Shown: positions 1 to 8,849, counted from the stretch's first letter. The stretch: 64,000 bases of DNA from Bacteroidota bacterium (GCA_963169745.1 CAUJCU010000019.1:1-64000); one strand, 5' to 3'. Program-made: numbers and translations. Notes: a model not told the origin generated them from the sequence alone.

Positions 1-15
1 TGCCTCATAATGGCA

Positions 16-23
16 CAAATATA
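16..23 (-). promoter_or_regulatory. TAnnTTTG promoter element reading off the window
   Basis: On the minus strand the bases read TATATTTG, a match to the Bacteroidota -7 box TAnnTTTG. It points left and would serve a gene outside the window. The -33 element was not identified with confidence. Confidence 0.4.
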
Positions 24-129
24 AACAAAGTTTAAGACGTCAATGTCGAGTTGCGAAAAATAATTAACAAGACCAACGAAGTGTTAGTTTTTTTGTCGGG
101 CGTTTAATGCTTGTACATTTACAATGACC

Positions 130-260
130 GCTAACGGTTCGGGTATTGCCGCAGTGGGGGATTTTTAGCACCGAAGTTCAATAGAAATACCACACTTCAA
201 ATATAGCATTAATGTTCAATAGAATTACGTCAACCCCCATTGCGGCAATACCTTGTTGGC
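130..260 (-). repeat. attC-like site A (left end of array)
   Basis: The outer cores are GCTAAC at 130-135 and GTTGGC at 255-260. The arms continue as an imperfect stem: the left arm carries GGGTATTGCCGCAGTGGGGG and the right arm its near-perfect complement ending at about 253. The length of about 131 bp is within the usual attC range. The middle is unpaired AT-rich sequence. Confidence 0.7.
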
Positions 261-421
261 AGATGCCCTTCTTTCGTCTGCCGTGTCGGGTTGTTCTGTC
301 AATGAGTTTATCTGTGTCAGGTTGCAAGATGTTGTCCTGTTAGGGTGTTGCAGTGCGGTGGCAAAAAATTAAAAACACGAAGCGAGGGGGAAAGAAAAAA
401 TAAAATTCTTCTTGGGCAGGA

Positions 422-491
422 AAAAGCACACTCTTTTTGCAGCTTGGCTTTGTGTGTCGGCTTGTAGCGGCTGCAAAATGTGTGTGCTTTT
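422..491. repeat. Stem-loop copy 1, conserved loop element
   Basis: The arms GCACACTCTTTTTGCAGC (426-443) and GCTGCAAAATGTGTGTGC (470-487) pair with two T-T mismatches around a C-G pair, extended by an A-run and a T-run outside. The loop contains TTGGCTTTGTGTGTCGG (444-460). A second stem-loop at 15122-15187 has the same loop word and the same internal mismatch but different paired arm sequences. I do not recognise the family. Confidence 0.65.
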
Positions 492-512
492 ATGGGTTGG
501 AATTTAATTCAC

Positions 513-887
513 TCAAAAATTCAAAATCCTGTTTGGTTGTAATGGAAAGTCATCTGTTACCAACGCTGAAACTGTCTGTCCGTTGTAGTTGAACATTACT
601 TTGTATCGGGCTTTCACATCAACAATTTCATTCTGTCTGTAAGGCTTTGTCGTGAAAAGATTGATGCTGCATTTTCCGTCTGTTACTTCTGCATAAGAAA
701 TTGAAAATAGCCCTGAACATTTAGTTACGGTCAGGTCGTGAAGCTGAACTAACGAATCAGCAAATACCGACTGCTTTTCATACAAATCGCAAAGAGTAAT
801 GTTGGGCTGAAACAGATTTGCAAAAGGGTTTGTATTGCAACTTGTCAAAGCGGTAAAAAGTGTAAGTGTAAAAAATACTTTTCTCAT
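513..887 (-). CDS. Small lipoprotein, function unknown
   Basis: This is a 124-residue protein with a short hydrophobic N-terminus ending in TSC-N near residue 17, typical of a lipobox, so it is probably a lipoprotein. The remainder has scattered cysteines and a mid-section resembling a small beta domain, but matches no family I can name. It follows a terminator-like hairpin at 897-942 and has no clear promoter in the few bases between, so its expression may depend on read-through from the genes to the right. It is the last gene of the large cassette-like unit before the left attC-like site. Confidence 0.6.
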   Translation of the reverse strand: MRKVFFTLTLFTALTSCNTNPFANLFQPNITLCDLYEKQSVFADSLVQLHDLTVTKCSGLFSISYAEVTDGKCSINLFTTKPYRQNEIVDVKARYKVMFNYNGQTVSALVTDDFPLQPNRILNF

Positions 888-896
888 TTTATATCC

Positions 897-942
897 TTAA
901 AAAATCCGATGTCAGACCTGTTGGAAAGTCCGACATCGGATT
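897..942 (-). terminator. Rho-independent terminator-like hairpin after the vWA gene
   Basis: AATCCGATGTC (903-913) pairs with GACATCGGATT (932-942), an 11-bp perfect stem. Read on the minus strand the stem is followed by a run of T. It lies 8 bases beyond the stop codon of the von Willebrand A lipoprotein gene, so it probably ends that transcript. Confidence 0.7.
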
Positions 943-949
943 CCGTTTG

Positions 950-1801
950 TCAATTAGATGCCGTCATGTAGTCCGTAATTTCCTTTCGGCTGTCGTAGGC
1001 ATAGCCCTTTAATTCCGCTCCGCTTTCGTGAAAGAAGTTTTGCCAAAAGATTTTGCAGTTTTCTATCTGTTTGTTGGCGTAAGTTCCCGCTTCCATTGTT
1101 GAAGTAGCTCCGTAAATCAAAATTTTGCAGCCCGATAAATCAGGGATTTTATTCAGCTTGTGCAGTTCGTCCAGTTTGGCGTTTATCTTTTCCTCGTTGT
1201 ATTTTCCGAATTGGGTAAAGTCAAAAGTTTTTTCCCTGTTCTCGTTTACCATATCCGAAAAAATGATGATGCAATTTTCGTAGGTAAAATTGTCTTTTCC
1301 CTGTGCGTTGTTCAGGATTTCGTCCTTTGTGTTTGTGTAGCTCTTTTCGTGAGTAAGCAAAGGCGTTGCCTCGTTCAAGGCATTGATGATGTCCGTGTAG
1401 TTGCCGCAATTTTTGCGTTCTTCCCGCTTGGTAAGAGTAGTGGTTCGCAAAAGCGTTTGAATGGAATCCGTCAGGAAGCGTTTTATTCTCGCTTTGGTGG
1501 AATCTTCGGCATTGTTCAAGCCGTCTGCTTTGTTGGTAAAGTCCATTGCAGCCAAGTCAATCGTAAAAATCCTTTCAGATTGGGTCATGCTGCATTCGTC
1601 AATGAATTGAATGGTCAGGCGGTCATATCTGCCCATGTTTGGCAAAATGGTTTGTTGTGCAATGCCTATGTATTTGTTTAGGGTTGCCTCGCTGATTGTT
1701 TTGGAATTGTCAATCAGCAGAATGTAGTTCTTCCGCTTGGAAGAAGAGCAACTGGTCATAAAGACCAGTGCTCCTGTTAAAATGATGATGAGATTTCTCA
1801 T
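950..1801 (-). CDS. Lipoprotein with a von Willebrand factor A domain
   Basis: The frame opens upstream at 1855, but the ATG at 1801 gives a clean lipoprotein signal (MRNLIIILTGALVFMTSC) and lies just past the stop of the upstream gene, so this start is preferred (283 residues). After the lipobox comes a vWA-like fold: a hydrophobic strand followed by DNSKT, which fits the metal-binding DxSxS/T motif; a later NYTD threonine; and an IIIFSDM strand with the third acidic residue. Such domains bind protein partners through a metal ion. It forms a pair with the membrane protein at 1821-2837. Partner and role are unknown. Confidence 0.7.
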   Translation of the reverse strand: MRNLIIILTGALVFMTSCSSSKRKNYILLIDNSKTISEATLNKYIGIAQQTILPNMGRYDRLTIQFIDECSMTQSERIFTIDLAAMDFTNKADGLNNAEDSTKARIKRFLTDSIQTLLRTTTLTKREERKNCGNYTDIINALNEATPLLTHEKSYTNTKDEILNNAQGKDNFTYENCIIIFSDMVNENREKTFDFTQFGKYNEEKINAKLDELHKLNKIPDLSGCKILIYGATSTMEAGTYANKQIENCKIFWQNFFHESGAELKGYAYDSRKEITDYMTASN

Positions 1802-1820
1802 GTTTGTTAGTATTAAATGG

Positions 1821-2837
1821 TTAGTGTGCAAAAAGTTCTTTAATAGATTCGTCATGCCCGTTCTTTTGGGCAGGTGTGATAATCAGTTGCGGTGTTATCG
1901 CTTCCTGTTGAATCGCCTCTTTCTTGTAGCGTTCAATGGCTTCTCTGATGAAGCTGTCCTGTGTTTGGCAGAAATGCCCTGCAAGATTTTCTTCCGCTAT
2001 GCCCTGCTTGCGGTTGTAGTTCTCCTTGTAGGTTTTAAATTCCTGATGATAAGCCCAGTTGTCTTCGCATTCTTTTTTGAAATGCGTTTCCATGCGTTGC
2101 TCGTTGGTCTTAATCTTATTGGTCTTGTTCGCAATAAGTCGGTTCAGGCGGTCAATCCTGCGGGTGTTCTTGTAAGGGCTGATGTATCTGCGTTTTTCGT
2201 AGGCATAGTAGCCCGCAATAATCGGAATAAGCATTCCCGCAATCATCATAGCGGTTGCAATAATGCCGTTGCCTTCGCCTCCCTCAATCTGAATGCCTCT
2301 GACCTTGCAGATGTAGTAAGTAAATGCTTCGTAGCCGATAGCCATAATGAAAAGGGCAATCAGTTTTCCCCAGTTGCGGGGTTCTTTATGTTCGCCTTTG
2401 TAGGGGCGTTCATGCAATAATTGGAAGAAAAGATTCTCAAAGAGGGCTATTGCCACCCATGTAATGAGAATAGCGAAGATGCTCTGTGCTGCTATTGCCA
2501 GCCAGCCGTTAAAGTTGAATAGGGCTTTTGCCGCAAAGAAGTTAAAAAATGCTTCTCCGATGATGCAAATAAAAAGAATGATGTTGTAGCTGCGGATTTT
2601 GCCCTGATAGGCGGGAAATTCGTCCGCATTGATAGTAGGGTGCAAAAGCCGTTCATTTAGTTCGGTTGTCAGCTCCTTGATTTTTTCCGCCAGTTGCTTG
2701 TTCTGCCTTTTGAGCTTGGCGGCAAGTTTCAGTGTGCTGTGAAGCAGCCAGTTCATGCACTGTTGTGCAAATGCTTTGATTCCTTCGTGGTTCTTGAACC
2801 ACTGGCGATACCATGCCATAAAGAATAGATACCTCAT
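1821..2837 (-). CDS. Membrane protein with coiled-coil ends, function unknown
   Basis: This 338-residue protein starts with a basic amphipathic region and a Lys/Gln/Glu-rich segment (about residues 36-65) likely to be coiled coil. Hydrophobic segments follow at about 83-103, 110-135, 158-175 and 190-210, then a charged C-terminal tail of about 120 residues. It precedes the vWA lipoprotein with 19 bases between, so the two may form an envelope complex. A TACTTTTG promoter element lies about 140 bases upstream at 2978-2985. Paired proteins of this sort occur in Bacteroidota accessory regions, but I cannot name this family. Confidence 0.6.
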   Translation of the reverse strand: MRYLFFMAWYRQWFKNHEGIKAFAQQCMNWLLHSTLKLAAKLKRQNKQLAEKIKELTTELNERLLHPTINADEFPAYQGKIRSYNIILFICIIGEAFFNFFAAKALFNFNGWLAIAAQSIFAILITWVAIALFENLFFQLLHERPYKGEHKEPRNWGKLIALFIMAIGYEAFTYYICKVRGIQIEGGEGNGIIATAMMIAGMLIPIIAGYYAYEKRRYISPYKNTRRIDRLNRLIANKTNKIKTNEQRMETHFKKECEDNWAYHQEFKTYKENYNRKQGIAEENLAGHFCQTQDSFIREAIERYKKEAIQQEAITPQLIITPAQKNGHDESIKELFAH

Positions 2838-3150
2838 GTTGCTTGTTTTTAAAAGTGATTAAATTTTACCCTACTTACTGAAACTTTGTCCGGGCTTTTT
2901 AATGGCTCATGTCCACCCTTACAAAGTTTAGAATCACTTTAAACTCAATTCAACTTTCAGTATCTCAAAGAACGAAACAAAAGTAGCGGGTTGCAAATTA
3001 CCCCTGCTTACCCTGTTGTATTTTATTTTTCAATTTCTGTTTCACGATGCAAACTTATTCAGCTTTGAGTTATCCACAATTACTCCGTTTACGATTTCAT
3101 TCTGTATTGATTTCACGATGCAAATATCTATGTTCTGCACTTACCCGCAA
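2838..3150. other. Intergenic region with direct repeats and a DnaA-box-like word
   Basis: No gene is supported here. It contains a minus-strand promoter-like element at 2978-2985 and two related copies of a roughly 47-bp word spaced by 70 bases (3040-3086 and 3110-3157). The first copy includes TTATCCACA at 3070-3078, which matches the DnaA-box consensus, but it stands alone. Confidence 0.6.
2978..2985 (-). promoter_or_regulatory. TAnnTTTG promoter element for the membrane/vWA pair
   Basis: The minus strand reads TACTTTTG. The element is about 140 bases upstream of the ATG at 2837, implying a long leader if it is used. Confidence 0.4.
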
Positions 3151-3157
3151 TTACTCC
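3040..3157. repeat. Two diverged direct repeats, about 47 bp each
   Basis: TTTCACGATGCAAA followed after about 17 bases by TTAyCCrCAATTACTCC occurs twice, at 3040-3086 and 3110-3157. The second copy overlaps the stop codon of the 529-residue receiver protein gene. It could be a protein-binding repeat or a remnant of a duplication at the operon end. Confidence 0.6.
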
Positions 3158-4740
3158 AAAAGATTATGACTGATAAGCCATTCTTTTTCTTCGGGCAAGA
3201 ATTTCCCTTGCTGCACTTTATTTATTTCAATACAAAGTTTATAGGCATTTTGTGTTCCACTGTTCGGCATTGATTTTTTAATACTCGGTGCAAACATTCT
3301 CTTGTAAATTTCTTCGGAATATTCGCTAATGGTTTCTTTTGAAATTCTTTTTCCAATATCTGTTCTGCTAAACCAAAAAGCCAACCAAATTCGCCTGTAA
3401 ATAAGTATCGGTTCTAATATCAAAACTTTTGTGGGAACTGTAATGCCAAATTCCGTTGTCAGCGTATTGTTTTTTGGTGTTTCTTGCAGATACTTCCAAA
3501 TTTCGTTTGCGGTTGTTGTAATTTTTGAAAGGTAGCTGTCCCTTTCTTCCGAATTCCAAATCTCAATGTATTGCTGCTTCAATGTTTTTAACGGCTCTCC
3601 GTTTTTTAAAATTTCTTTTGTCCATTGGGCTGAATCATCGGGTAACGATGCTATTAACTGAACTGCCTGTTCACATGATTCATTCAATACATCGGCAAAT
3701 ACTTTCCATTGGTCTGTCGTTAAAAGATTTTCTTTCTTAAACATCGTAAAGCGAACGCCCATGAGATTGCGTATGTGATGCACAACAAAATCCGCTTGCG
3801 ATGTAAGTGCAAACAATGCTCTTATGCCGTTTTTAGAAGCAAAATCAAGTATTTCATAACCTTGCAACGTCTGCCAATGATTTGGGCTTCCCTGTTCATA
3901 CAAACGCCAATCGGAAACGACTGCAATTATATTGTTTGCCGTATCTTTTTTTATTTCTTCAATCGCTTGTTCTGCCCGATTTGCCTGTATTATTTCAAAG
4001 TCGGCAGCAAGATTATATACTATATTTTTTAGTTCGTCTGCCTTATCATCAATTACCAAAATCTTGTGCTTTGACTTATTGATTTCGCTTACAGGTTTTC
4101 CCGAAGCGGTTAATTGCAAATTGCAAAGCGTTATGAATTGTTGCTTGTCTGAAAAGAAACCGTTGCTGTCTTTATCTTTTGTCCGTTGTTGCAGCTTTTG
4201 GGCAAACTCATTCAACTGAATGGCTTGCTTTTGATAAGAAGAAAGATAAGGGCTGATGCTTGAAATAACTGCATTTACATCTACACCGAATTTTAAATCG
4301 TGATTCAGCTTGTCAATTACAATTCCTTTCAGGTCGCAAAGCATGGTTGCCACATCATGCAAAGCTGCATTGCTTAACGGTTCAATGCTTTCAGCCAGTT
4401 TGCTTAAATCTTCTTCTTTAAACGGTGCTTCCAAAAATGCAGAACCTCTGCCGAAAAGAATTTTGTATTTAATATCCTTTTCACTTCTCTTTTCAAAATA
4501 GTTTTTTGGAACAGGGCTGTAAAAAATAATTGGTGCTTTGGATTTCTTTTCTGTTCTGATAAGGTTGGCTACATCAAAACCGTAAAAGCTACTTAGCTTA
4601 TTTTCATTCCAATTCAAACTTGCATTAAGCAGCCAGACTGCATTTGTTGGCTCATTCAGTTCCAACAATTCCTGATGTGATGAAATTTTTCTCCACCCAT
4701 TAAGTTCGGCTGTGTTCTTATTGCAAACGTGAATTATCAT
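3151..4740 (-). CDS. Receiver-domain protein, last gene of the ten-gene operon
   Basis: This 529-residue protein has a poorly conserved receiver-like N-terminus (about 1-110, alternating strands ending near IIFYSP) followed by a helical linker and a better receiver domain at about 224-340. In the second domain the acidic pair DD231-232, phosphoacceptor D277 (VVSDWRL), T313 (ALTSQ) and a lysine at 335-336 (FKK) are all present, so it could be phosphorylated. The last 190 residues are mostly helical with no DNA-binding motif I recognise. The architecture parallels its neighbour at 4743-6635. No histidine kinase is encoded nearby. The start lies 2 bases after the upstream stop, indicating translational coupling. 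Confidence 0.65.
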   Translation of the reverse strand: MIIHVCNKNTAELNGWRKISSHQELLELNEPTNAVWLLNASLNWNENKLSSFYGFDVANLIRTEKKSKAPIIFYSPVPKNYFEKRSEKDIKYKILFGRGSAFLEAPFKEEDLSKLAESIEPLSNAALHDVATMLCDLKGIVIDKLNHDLKFGVDVNAVISSISPYLSSYQKQAIQLNEFAQKLQQRTKDKDSNGFFSDKQQFITLCNLQLTASGKPVSEINKSKHKILVIDDKADELKNIVYNLAADFEIIQANRAEQAIEEIKKDTANNIIAVVSDWRLYEQGSPNHWQTLQGYEILDFASKNGIRALFALTSQADFVVHHIRNLMGVRFTMFKKENLLTTDQWKVFADVLNESCEQAVQLIASLPDDSAQWTKEILKNGEPLKTLKQQYIEIWNSEERDSYLSKITTTANEIWKYLQETPKNNTLTTEFGITVPTKVLILEPILIYRRIWLAFWFSRTDIGKRISKETISEYSEEIYKRMFAPSIKKSMPNSGTQNAYKLCIEINKVQQGKFLPEEKEWLISHNLLE

Positions 4741-4742
4741 AT

Positions 4743-6635
4743 CTAAACTGGAATAGAAATTTTAAGTGGGTCAGTTGGTTTTATTTCGGCTGTATTCGTC
4801 TTCAACTCTTTTTTGAATGTAGCACCAAGCCAACCATTCAATTTGGAATCATCTTTTGTTTGGTTTATTACTTCCTCAATTACGCCTTTGTTTACAATAG
4901 TTTTATGTAGTTTGAAAATTCTTGTCTTCATCGCTTCTCTGCCGTAATTACAATTCTTGGAATGTTCTGAATTGTAAAATTGAAGATAAAGCCATAACAA
5001 GCCACACGGGAAAATATAATAATTGTCCTCCGAAATTTTCTTGTGAGTAGCAATAAAGCCGTCAGGAAAAGCGTCTTGAAAATCTCGCAACGTATTACAA
5101 TTAATCAGAGCATAAAGCAGGTAGTCAAGACAAATGAATACATCATTCAATTCAAAATATTCATTGTCGCTTGCATGGCTTGCAGAATTTCTTACTTGCA
5201 ATAGAAAGTTTGTTAAGTAAGAAAATGATTTTGCTCCTGACCTTACGCCTAACATTTCGGCAATTTTGCCTAAGTTGTTGCAAATGCTTGTAGCTAAAAA
5301 TCGCTCCGATTCGTTGGCATCTCCTTCGTAATCGGTTTCACTGTTTATTTGCCGCCTGATTGCAAACCATGAAGATTCAAGTATTGAAACAACATCTCCT
5401 TTCGTGAAATTGCAATACTCACTTCTTTCATTATTGACAGGAGCAAAAAGCATTTTTTCTCTGCCATCTGTTGTAATTGGAACAATAAGTGTTGCATCGT
5501 ATTCAGGTGAATACCACCATTTGTTTGTGTTGATGTTTTTTACTTTCTGAATATTTTCCCATAAATCCTGCAACTTTTTGTAGATGTTATTTTTGCTGAC
5601 TGTTTCTATCGTCTTTTTAAATAACAGGTAGTTATCTCTTTTTTCTATTGCAGTTGCATTAGGTCTTGTGTCTTTCACAATCCAGTCGTCAACTCCTTGT
5701 TGGTCAAAAATTTTATAGTAAGGAATTTTATTGCTTGATGTGTGCATAATGTAAGGAATACCTTTTCCCTTGTCGGTTGCTTTTACACTATGAAATAAAT
5801 TGAACCCGCTTATTTGTTCAATACTTTCTTGGTTCATCCATTTGGCGGGTTCGTGGTTTTCGTTCAGGTAAAAATCTGAAAGAATAATATTGCTTGGGTT
5901 ACTCTTATTGCTCAAACTGTTTTTTACTTCTTTCAAAACATTTCCGTTAGCAAGGGCTTTTCTGAACTCGGTTTGGTTTTTGTATGGCAGATGAAGTAAA
6001 GCATTTTCGTTAAATATTTCCGAAAATGTTGCTTCCCATTCGTTGCTTTGGTCGTCTATGAAAAGGATTTTCTTTTTACCGACAGCCACTTTTGCAGTTG
6101 TAGGATTTTGGCTTCGGTGTATTCCATAACCTGAAAGTAAGTTTTCAGATGCGTTGTTGAAAACAGGCTTGTTGTATTGCTCAAATTTCGTTTGCACTTG
6201 TTTCCATGTAAAGGGAACTTCAAGAAATTCAAGTTGTGCCAAAACAAGGTTTTCGAGTTTTTTCCTGATTAGGGGTTCGGAATTATTGGCATAGGGAGAA
6301 AAGAAAATCACTTGCAATTTTTCACTGGAATCTTTGTATATGTTTAGCAACTCCCTGTAAATAGCAACACCTGCCTGTGTTTGAAACGGAGTTTCTTTTT
6401 CGTATTCCAATTTATTTTTTTTCCTATAAATCGCACAATGAACATTTATTAAATAGCAATGAATATTTTCGTTTTTCAGAATATCATCGTCTTTTACTAT
6501 CTCTAACTCCTCTTTTACGCTCCCAATATTTTTATTAAATGTTGAAACAGACCAAGCCAGTTGATTTTTCTGAAAATCAGCATCGGCAATATTTGCACTA
6601 TCCCATTCTAAATTGTCTATTACAACTATTTTCAT
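4743..6635 (-). CDS. Large receiver-domain protein
   Basis: The open frame extends to 6713, but the ATG at 6635 starts with MKIVVID, the first strand of a receiver-like fold, and lies 5 bases beyond the upstream stop, so this start is chosen (630 residues). Residues 1-145 form a degenerate receiver-like domain. A second receiver at about 187-330 retains DD194-195, D254 (LSDFYL), T299 (MHTSS) and K321 (WIVKD). The remaining 300 residues are largely helical and unrecognised. The same order, degenerate receiver then intact receiver then helical tail, occurs in the protein encoded at 3151-4740, so the two may be partners or paralogues. Confidence 0.65.
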   Translation of the reverse strand: MKIVVIDNLEWDSANIADADFQKNQLAWSVSTFNKNIGSVKEELEIVKDDDILKNENIHCYLINVHCAIYRKKNKLEYEKETPFQTQAGVAIYRELLNIYKDSSEKLQVIFFSPYANNSEPLIRKKLENLVLAQLEFLEVPFTWKQVQTKFEQYNKPVFNNASENLLSGYGIHRSQNPTTAKVAVGKKKILFIDDQSNEWEATFSEIFNENALLHLPYKNQTEFRKALANGNVLKEVKNSLSNKSNPSNIILSDFYLNENHEPAKWMNQESIEQISGFNLFHSVKATDKGKGIPYIMHTSSNKIPYYKIFDQQGVDDWIVKDTRPNATAIEKRDNYLLFKKTIETVSKNNIYKKLQDLWENIQKVKNINTNKWWYSPEYDATLIVPITTDGREKMLFAPVNNERSEYCNFTKGDVVSILESSWFAIRRQINSETDYEGDANESERFLATSICNNLGKIAEMLGVRSGAKSFSYLTNFLLQVRNSASHASDNEYFELNDVFICLDYLLYALINCNTLRDFQDAFPDGFIATHKKISEDNYYIFPCGLLWLYLQFYNSEHSKNCNYGREAMKTRIFKLHKTIVNKGVIEEVINQTKDDSKLNGWLGATFKKELKTNTAEIKPTDPLKISIPV

Positions 6636-6640
6636 TGTGC

Positions 6641-7123
6641 TTACTTGTTTATGTGATTTCTTAGTTCTGTCCTTTTTGCCCACAAATCTTCTGTCTGTTT
6701 GTGTTTCTTCCACTCGCTATCAAGTGGCAGAACGGACTGAAAAGGAATTAAAAGTTCTTCAAGTTTGGGGTCAAAGCCGATAATATAAAATACGTCATCT
6801 ATGGTGTAGTTATCCTTATCAAGTATATTCAATACACGAAATATCTTTTCCCATAAAGCAATTTTTGCTTCTATTGGATTTTCTGACTTTACCTCATCGT
6901 TAAGCCCGCCACCACTAAATTCAATCTTTATTGCATTGTTATAGTTGGCATCATTCTCAATATCGTCTATATTGTCGTTTGAGTGGCGAAAAAATAACTT
7001 ACAACCACTCAAATCATTCTGTGAGGTAGTTACCTTTAGCGTTTCATCTGCAATGTCTGCAAATTTCGTTGCATATTCAGTCGCACGGGTTGTATTACTA
7101 TCCCAAATAATTATTTTAGCCAT
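6641..7123 (-). CDS. Small receiver-like protein of the operon
   Basis: This is a 160-residue protein starting MAKIIIWDSN, with a second hydrophobic strand CKLFFRHSND and a third, AIKIEFSGG. The spacing resembles a receiver-like alpha/beta domain that lacks the phosphoacceptor, followed by a helical C-terminal half. I cannot assign a family, and the receiver resemblance is an inference from strand pattern only. It sits 1 base after the 574-residue gene and 5 bases before the large receiver gene, so it is translated in the same operon. Confidence 0.5.
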   Translation of the reverse strand: MAKIIIWDSNTTRATEYATKFADIADETLKVTTSQNDLSGCKLFFRHSNDNIDDIENDANYNNAIKIEFSGGGLNDEVKSENPIEAKIALWEKIFRVLNILDKDNYTIDDVFYIIGFDPKLEELLIPFQSVLPLDSEWKKHKQTEDLWAKRTELRNHINK

Positions 7124-7124
7124 A

Positions 7125-8849
7125 TCAGTTTGTTTTTGTTAATTGAAACCTGAGTGTAAAATTGCTGCAATCACATTGAGCAACTATTGGAGTTAAATAT
7201 TCTCTATTTTCCCAATATTTTTCCAAATTGAAAATCTCGGTGGTATTACAACAAAGAATTATAAAATTTCCTTGAGCAATTAAAGGAGTGCTTAGTTCTT
7301 TTGCGATTTTATTGTAAATGCTTCCTGTCTTTTCCGTAATAAATCTCTGTTGGAAATTTGTGAGGTCAAACGAGTTATTACTAACAACGTCCAAATGCCT
7401 ATTTGTTTTATCCCAACTAAAAGAATAATTTCCGATGCCGTCAAATATTTTTAAAACTTCTTCTACCAAAGCAAGGTTTACAAAGTCAATATTGCTACTC
7501 TGATTGTCTATCAGTTTAAGCAATAAATTTTCACTGTCATTTACTTTATCTTTATAGAAATTGTAATTGGGCAACTTTACATTGTGATTGTTTCTTTTTT
7601 CATCATCCTTTCTAATGCGGATAAGGCAATTCTTATTGAAAACATCGTTAGTTAAACAAGCATTTACTTTATCTATAAACGCTTGTCCGAATGTTGCAGG
7701 TTTAATAATTTCTAAGATGTTGCTTTTGTCCGAATATTCTACTTTGTCCCGTCCATGAAGTTTATCGCTTTTTTTAGTATTTATAGTGAGTGTTTTCGTA
7801 GTTGTTTTTTCATCAAGTGCATTACAGGTTTGAATAAAATCTTTTCTTAAAGCGTCTCTGTTCAAGTATTTATTGGTTTCAAAGACTAATTGGGCAGATA
7901 GATTTGAAGCAATGTGGTTTGAAATAATAGAAAACATTGCTCTTTCGTCATAAGAAAGTTCTGTTCCGTTCTTTGTTCCAACCGCAATGCTTCCTAATGA
8001 ATATTTTTTGCCTAATGACACATTTGAAACAGAAACATAATATTCCATAGTGCAATCAAAGAAATAACAGAATAGCGAAGCAGAATATGCAACAGCAAGA
8101 ATTTCTTCCAACTTTGCATCGTGCTTTCTTAATGTTCTTTGTTTGATTTTTTCCTGAACCGCCTTGCTTGGCAAATAAGTGGATATATTGTTCAGGAAAT
8201 CTTTCGGCTGAATTTTTAATACCTTTTTTGCCAATTCTTCATAGGCGTTTTTGGTTTCTGTTTGAACGGTAGAATCAATTTTATATTCGTGTTCTAAATC
8301 ATCATCTTGTATTACAAAACTTTTGATTTCAGCACTTGAAGCATCTTTGAATGAATTAAGGTCAATCACAGAATCAATATCGTTAAAAATGCAACTCGGA
8401 ACTACAATTTCAAGGGCATCAAGCCTTTTGTTTTCTTTAAATTGAAATGACGTTTCCTTTTTGTCAATATAAATTCTGATGTTTATATCTCTGCGAATGT
8501 TTTCGGAAATGATGTTTGTTGCTCGTTTGTTACCACATATTTCATTCAGGCAATGAATGTAAAATGAAAGCAAAACTTCTGCGTAACCTGATGAATAATC
8601 AAAATAATTGAACTTACTTAGTGGCTTGGTTTCCCATTTATCTAAATCAATTTCATTGATGTTATTTACTGATAATTGAGCAAATCCAAACATTAACAAA
8701 CGAATGGATTCATTTTGATAAATCAATTCATTCTTACACAGCTTGTAAAAGAAGTCGCTAACTTCTTTTTCGGGATTAGAATAACCACCTATGGAGAAGT
8801 TGAACCTTCTTAATAACTGTCTGTAAAGATTAGAAATAGGTGCATTCAT
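7125..8849 (-). CDS. 574-residue operon protein, family not recognised
   Basis: The protein has a helical N-terminal region (about 1-200), a linker, and then a segment around residues 255-320 whose pattern (strand pairs around YYVSVSNVSLG and GSIAVGTKNG, then a helix ISNHIASNLSAQ) resembles the end of a GAF-type sensor with a following helix. The C-terminal half shows no kinase ATP-binding motifs. As the only large non-receiver, non-transporter protein in the operon, it is the place to look for a phosphate donor or an effector, but that is speculation. It lies 6 bases downstream of the methyltransferase gene. Confidence 0.45.
   Translation of the reverse strand: MNAPISNLYRQLLRRFNFSIGGYSNPEKEVSDFFYKLCKNELIYQNESIRLLMFGFAQLSVNNINEIDLDKWETKPLSKFNYFDYSSGYAEVLLSFYIHCLNEICGNKRATNIISENIRRDINIRIYIDKKETSFQFKENKRLDALEIVVPSCIFNDIDSVIDLNSFKDASSAEIKSFVIQDDDLEHEYKIDSTVQTETKNAYEELAKKVLKIQPKDFLNNISTYLPSKAVQEKIKQRTLRKHDAKLEEILAVAYSASLFCYFFDCTMEYYVSVSNVSLGKKYSLGSIAVGTKNGTELSYDERAMFSIISNHIASNLSAQLVFETNKYLNRDALRKDFIQTCNALDEKTTTKTLTINTKKSDKLHGRDKVEYSDKSNILEIIKPATFGQAFIDKVNACLTNDVFNKNCLIRIRKDDEKRNNHNVKLPNYNFYKDKVNDSENLLLKLIDNQSSNIDFVNLALVEEVLKIFDGIGNYSFSWDKTNRHLDVVSNNSFDLTNFQQRFITEKTGSIYNKIAKELSTPLIAQGNFIILCCNTTEIFNLEKYWENREYLTPIVAQCDCSNFTLRFQLTKTN

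Larger units (their letters stand above)
1..512. other. Non-coding left flank with an attC-like site and a stem-loop
   Basis: No credible gene lies in these 512 bases. They hold a leftward promoter-like element at 16-23, an attC-like inverted repeat at about 130-260, an AT-rich block at 361-411 whose reverse complement recurs near 15199-15245, and a long stem-loop at 422-491. The individual elements are listed separately. Confidence 0.7.

Noticed and set aside
130-260. Site A as a simple transcription terminator
   Set aside because: The stem has a large unpaired centre, lacks a T-run and carries the same core pattern as the other three sites, which fits an attC-like site better.
3070-3078. 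DnaA box suggesting a replication origin
   Set aside because: Only one consensus box is present, with no dnaA, dnaN or repeated cluster nearby, so an origin is not supported.
3016-3273. Plus-strand open frame over the direct repeats
   Set aside because: It is hydrophobic by base composition and runs antisense into the receiver gene; the repeat DNA explains the frame.
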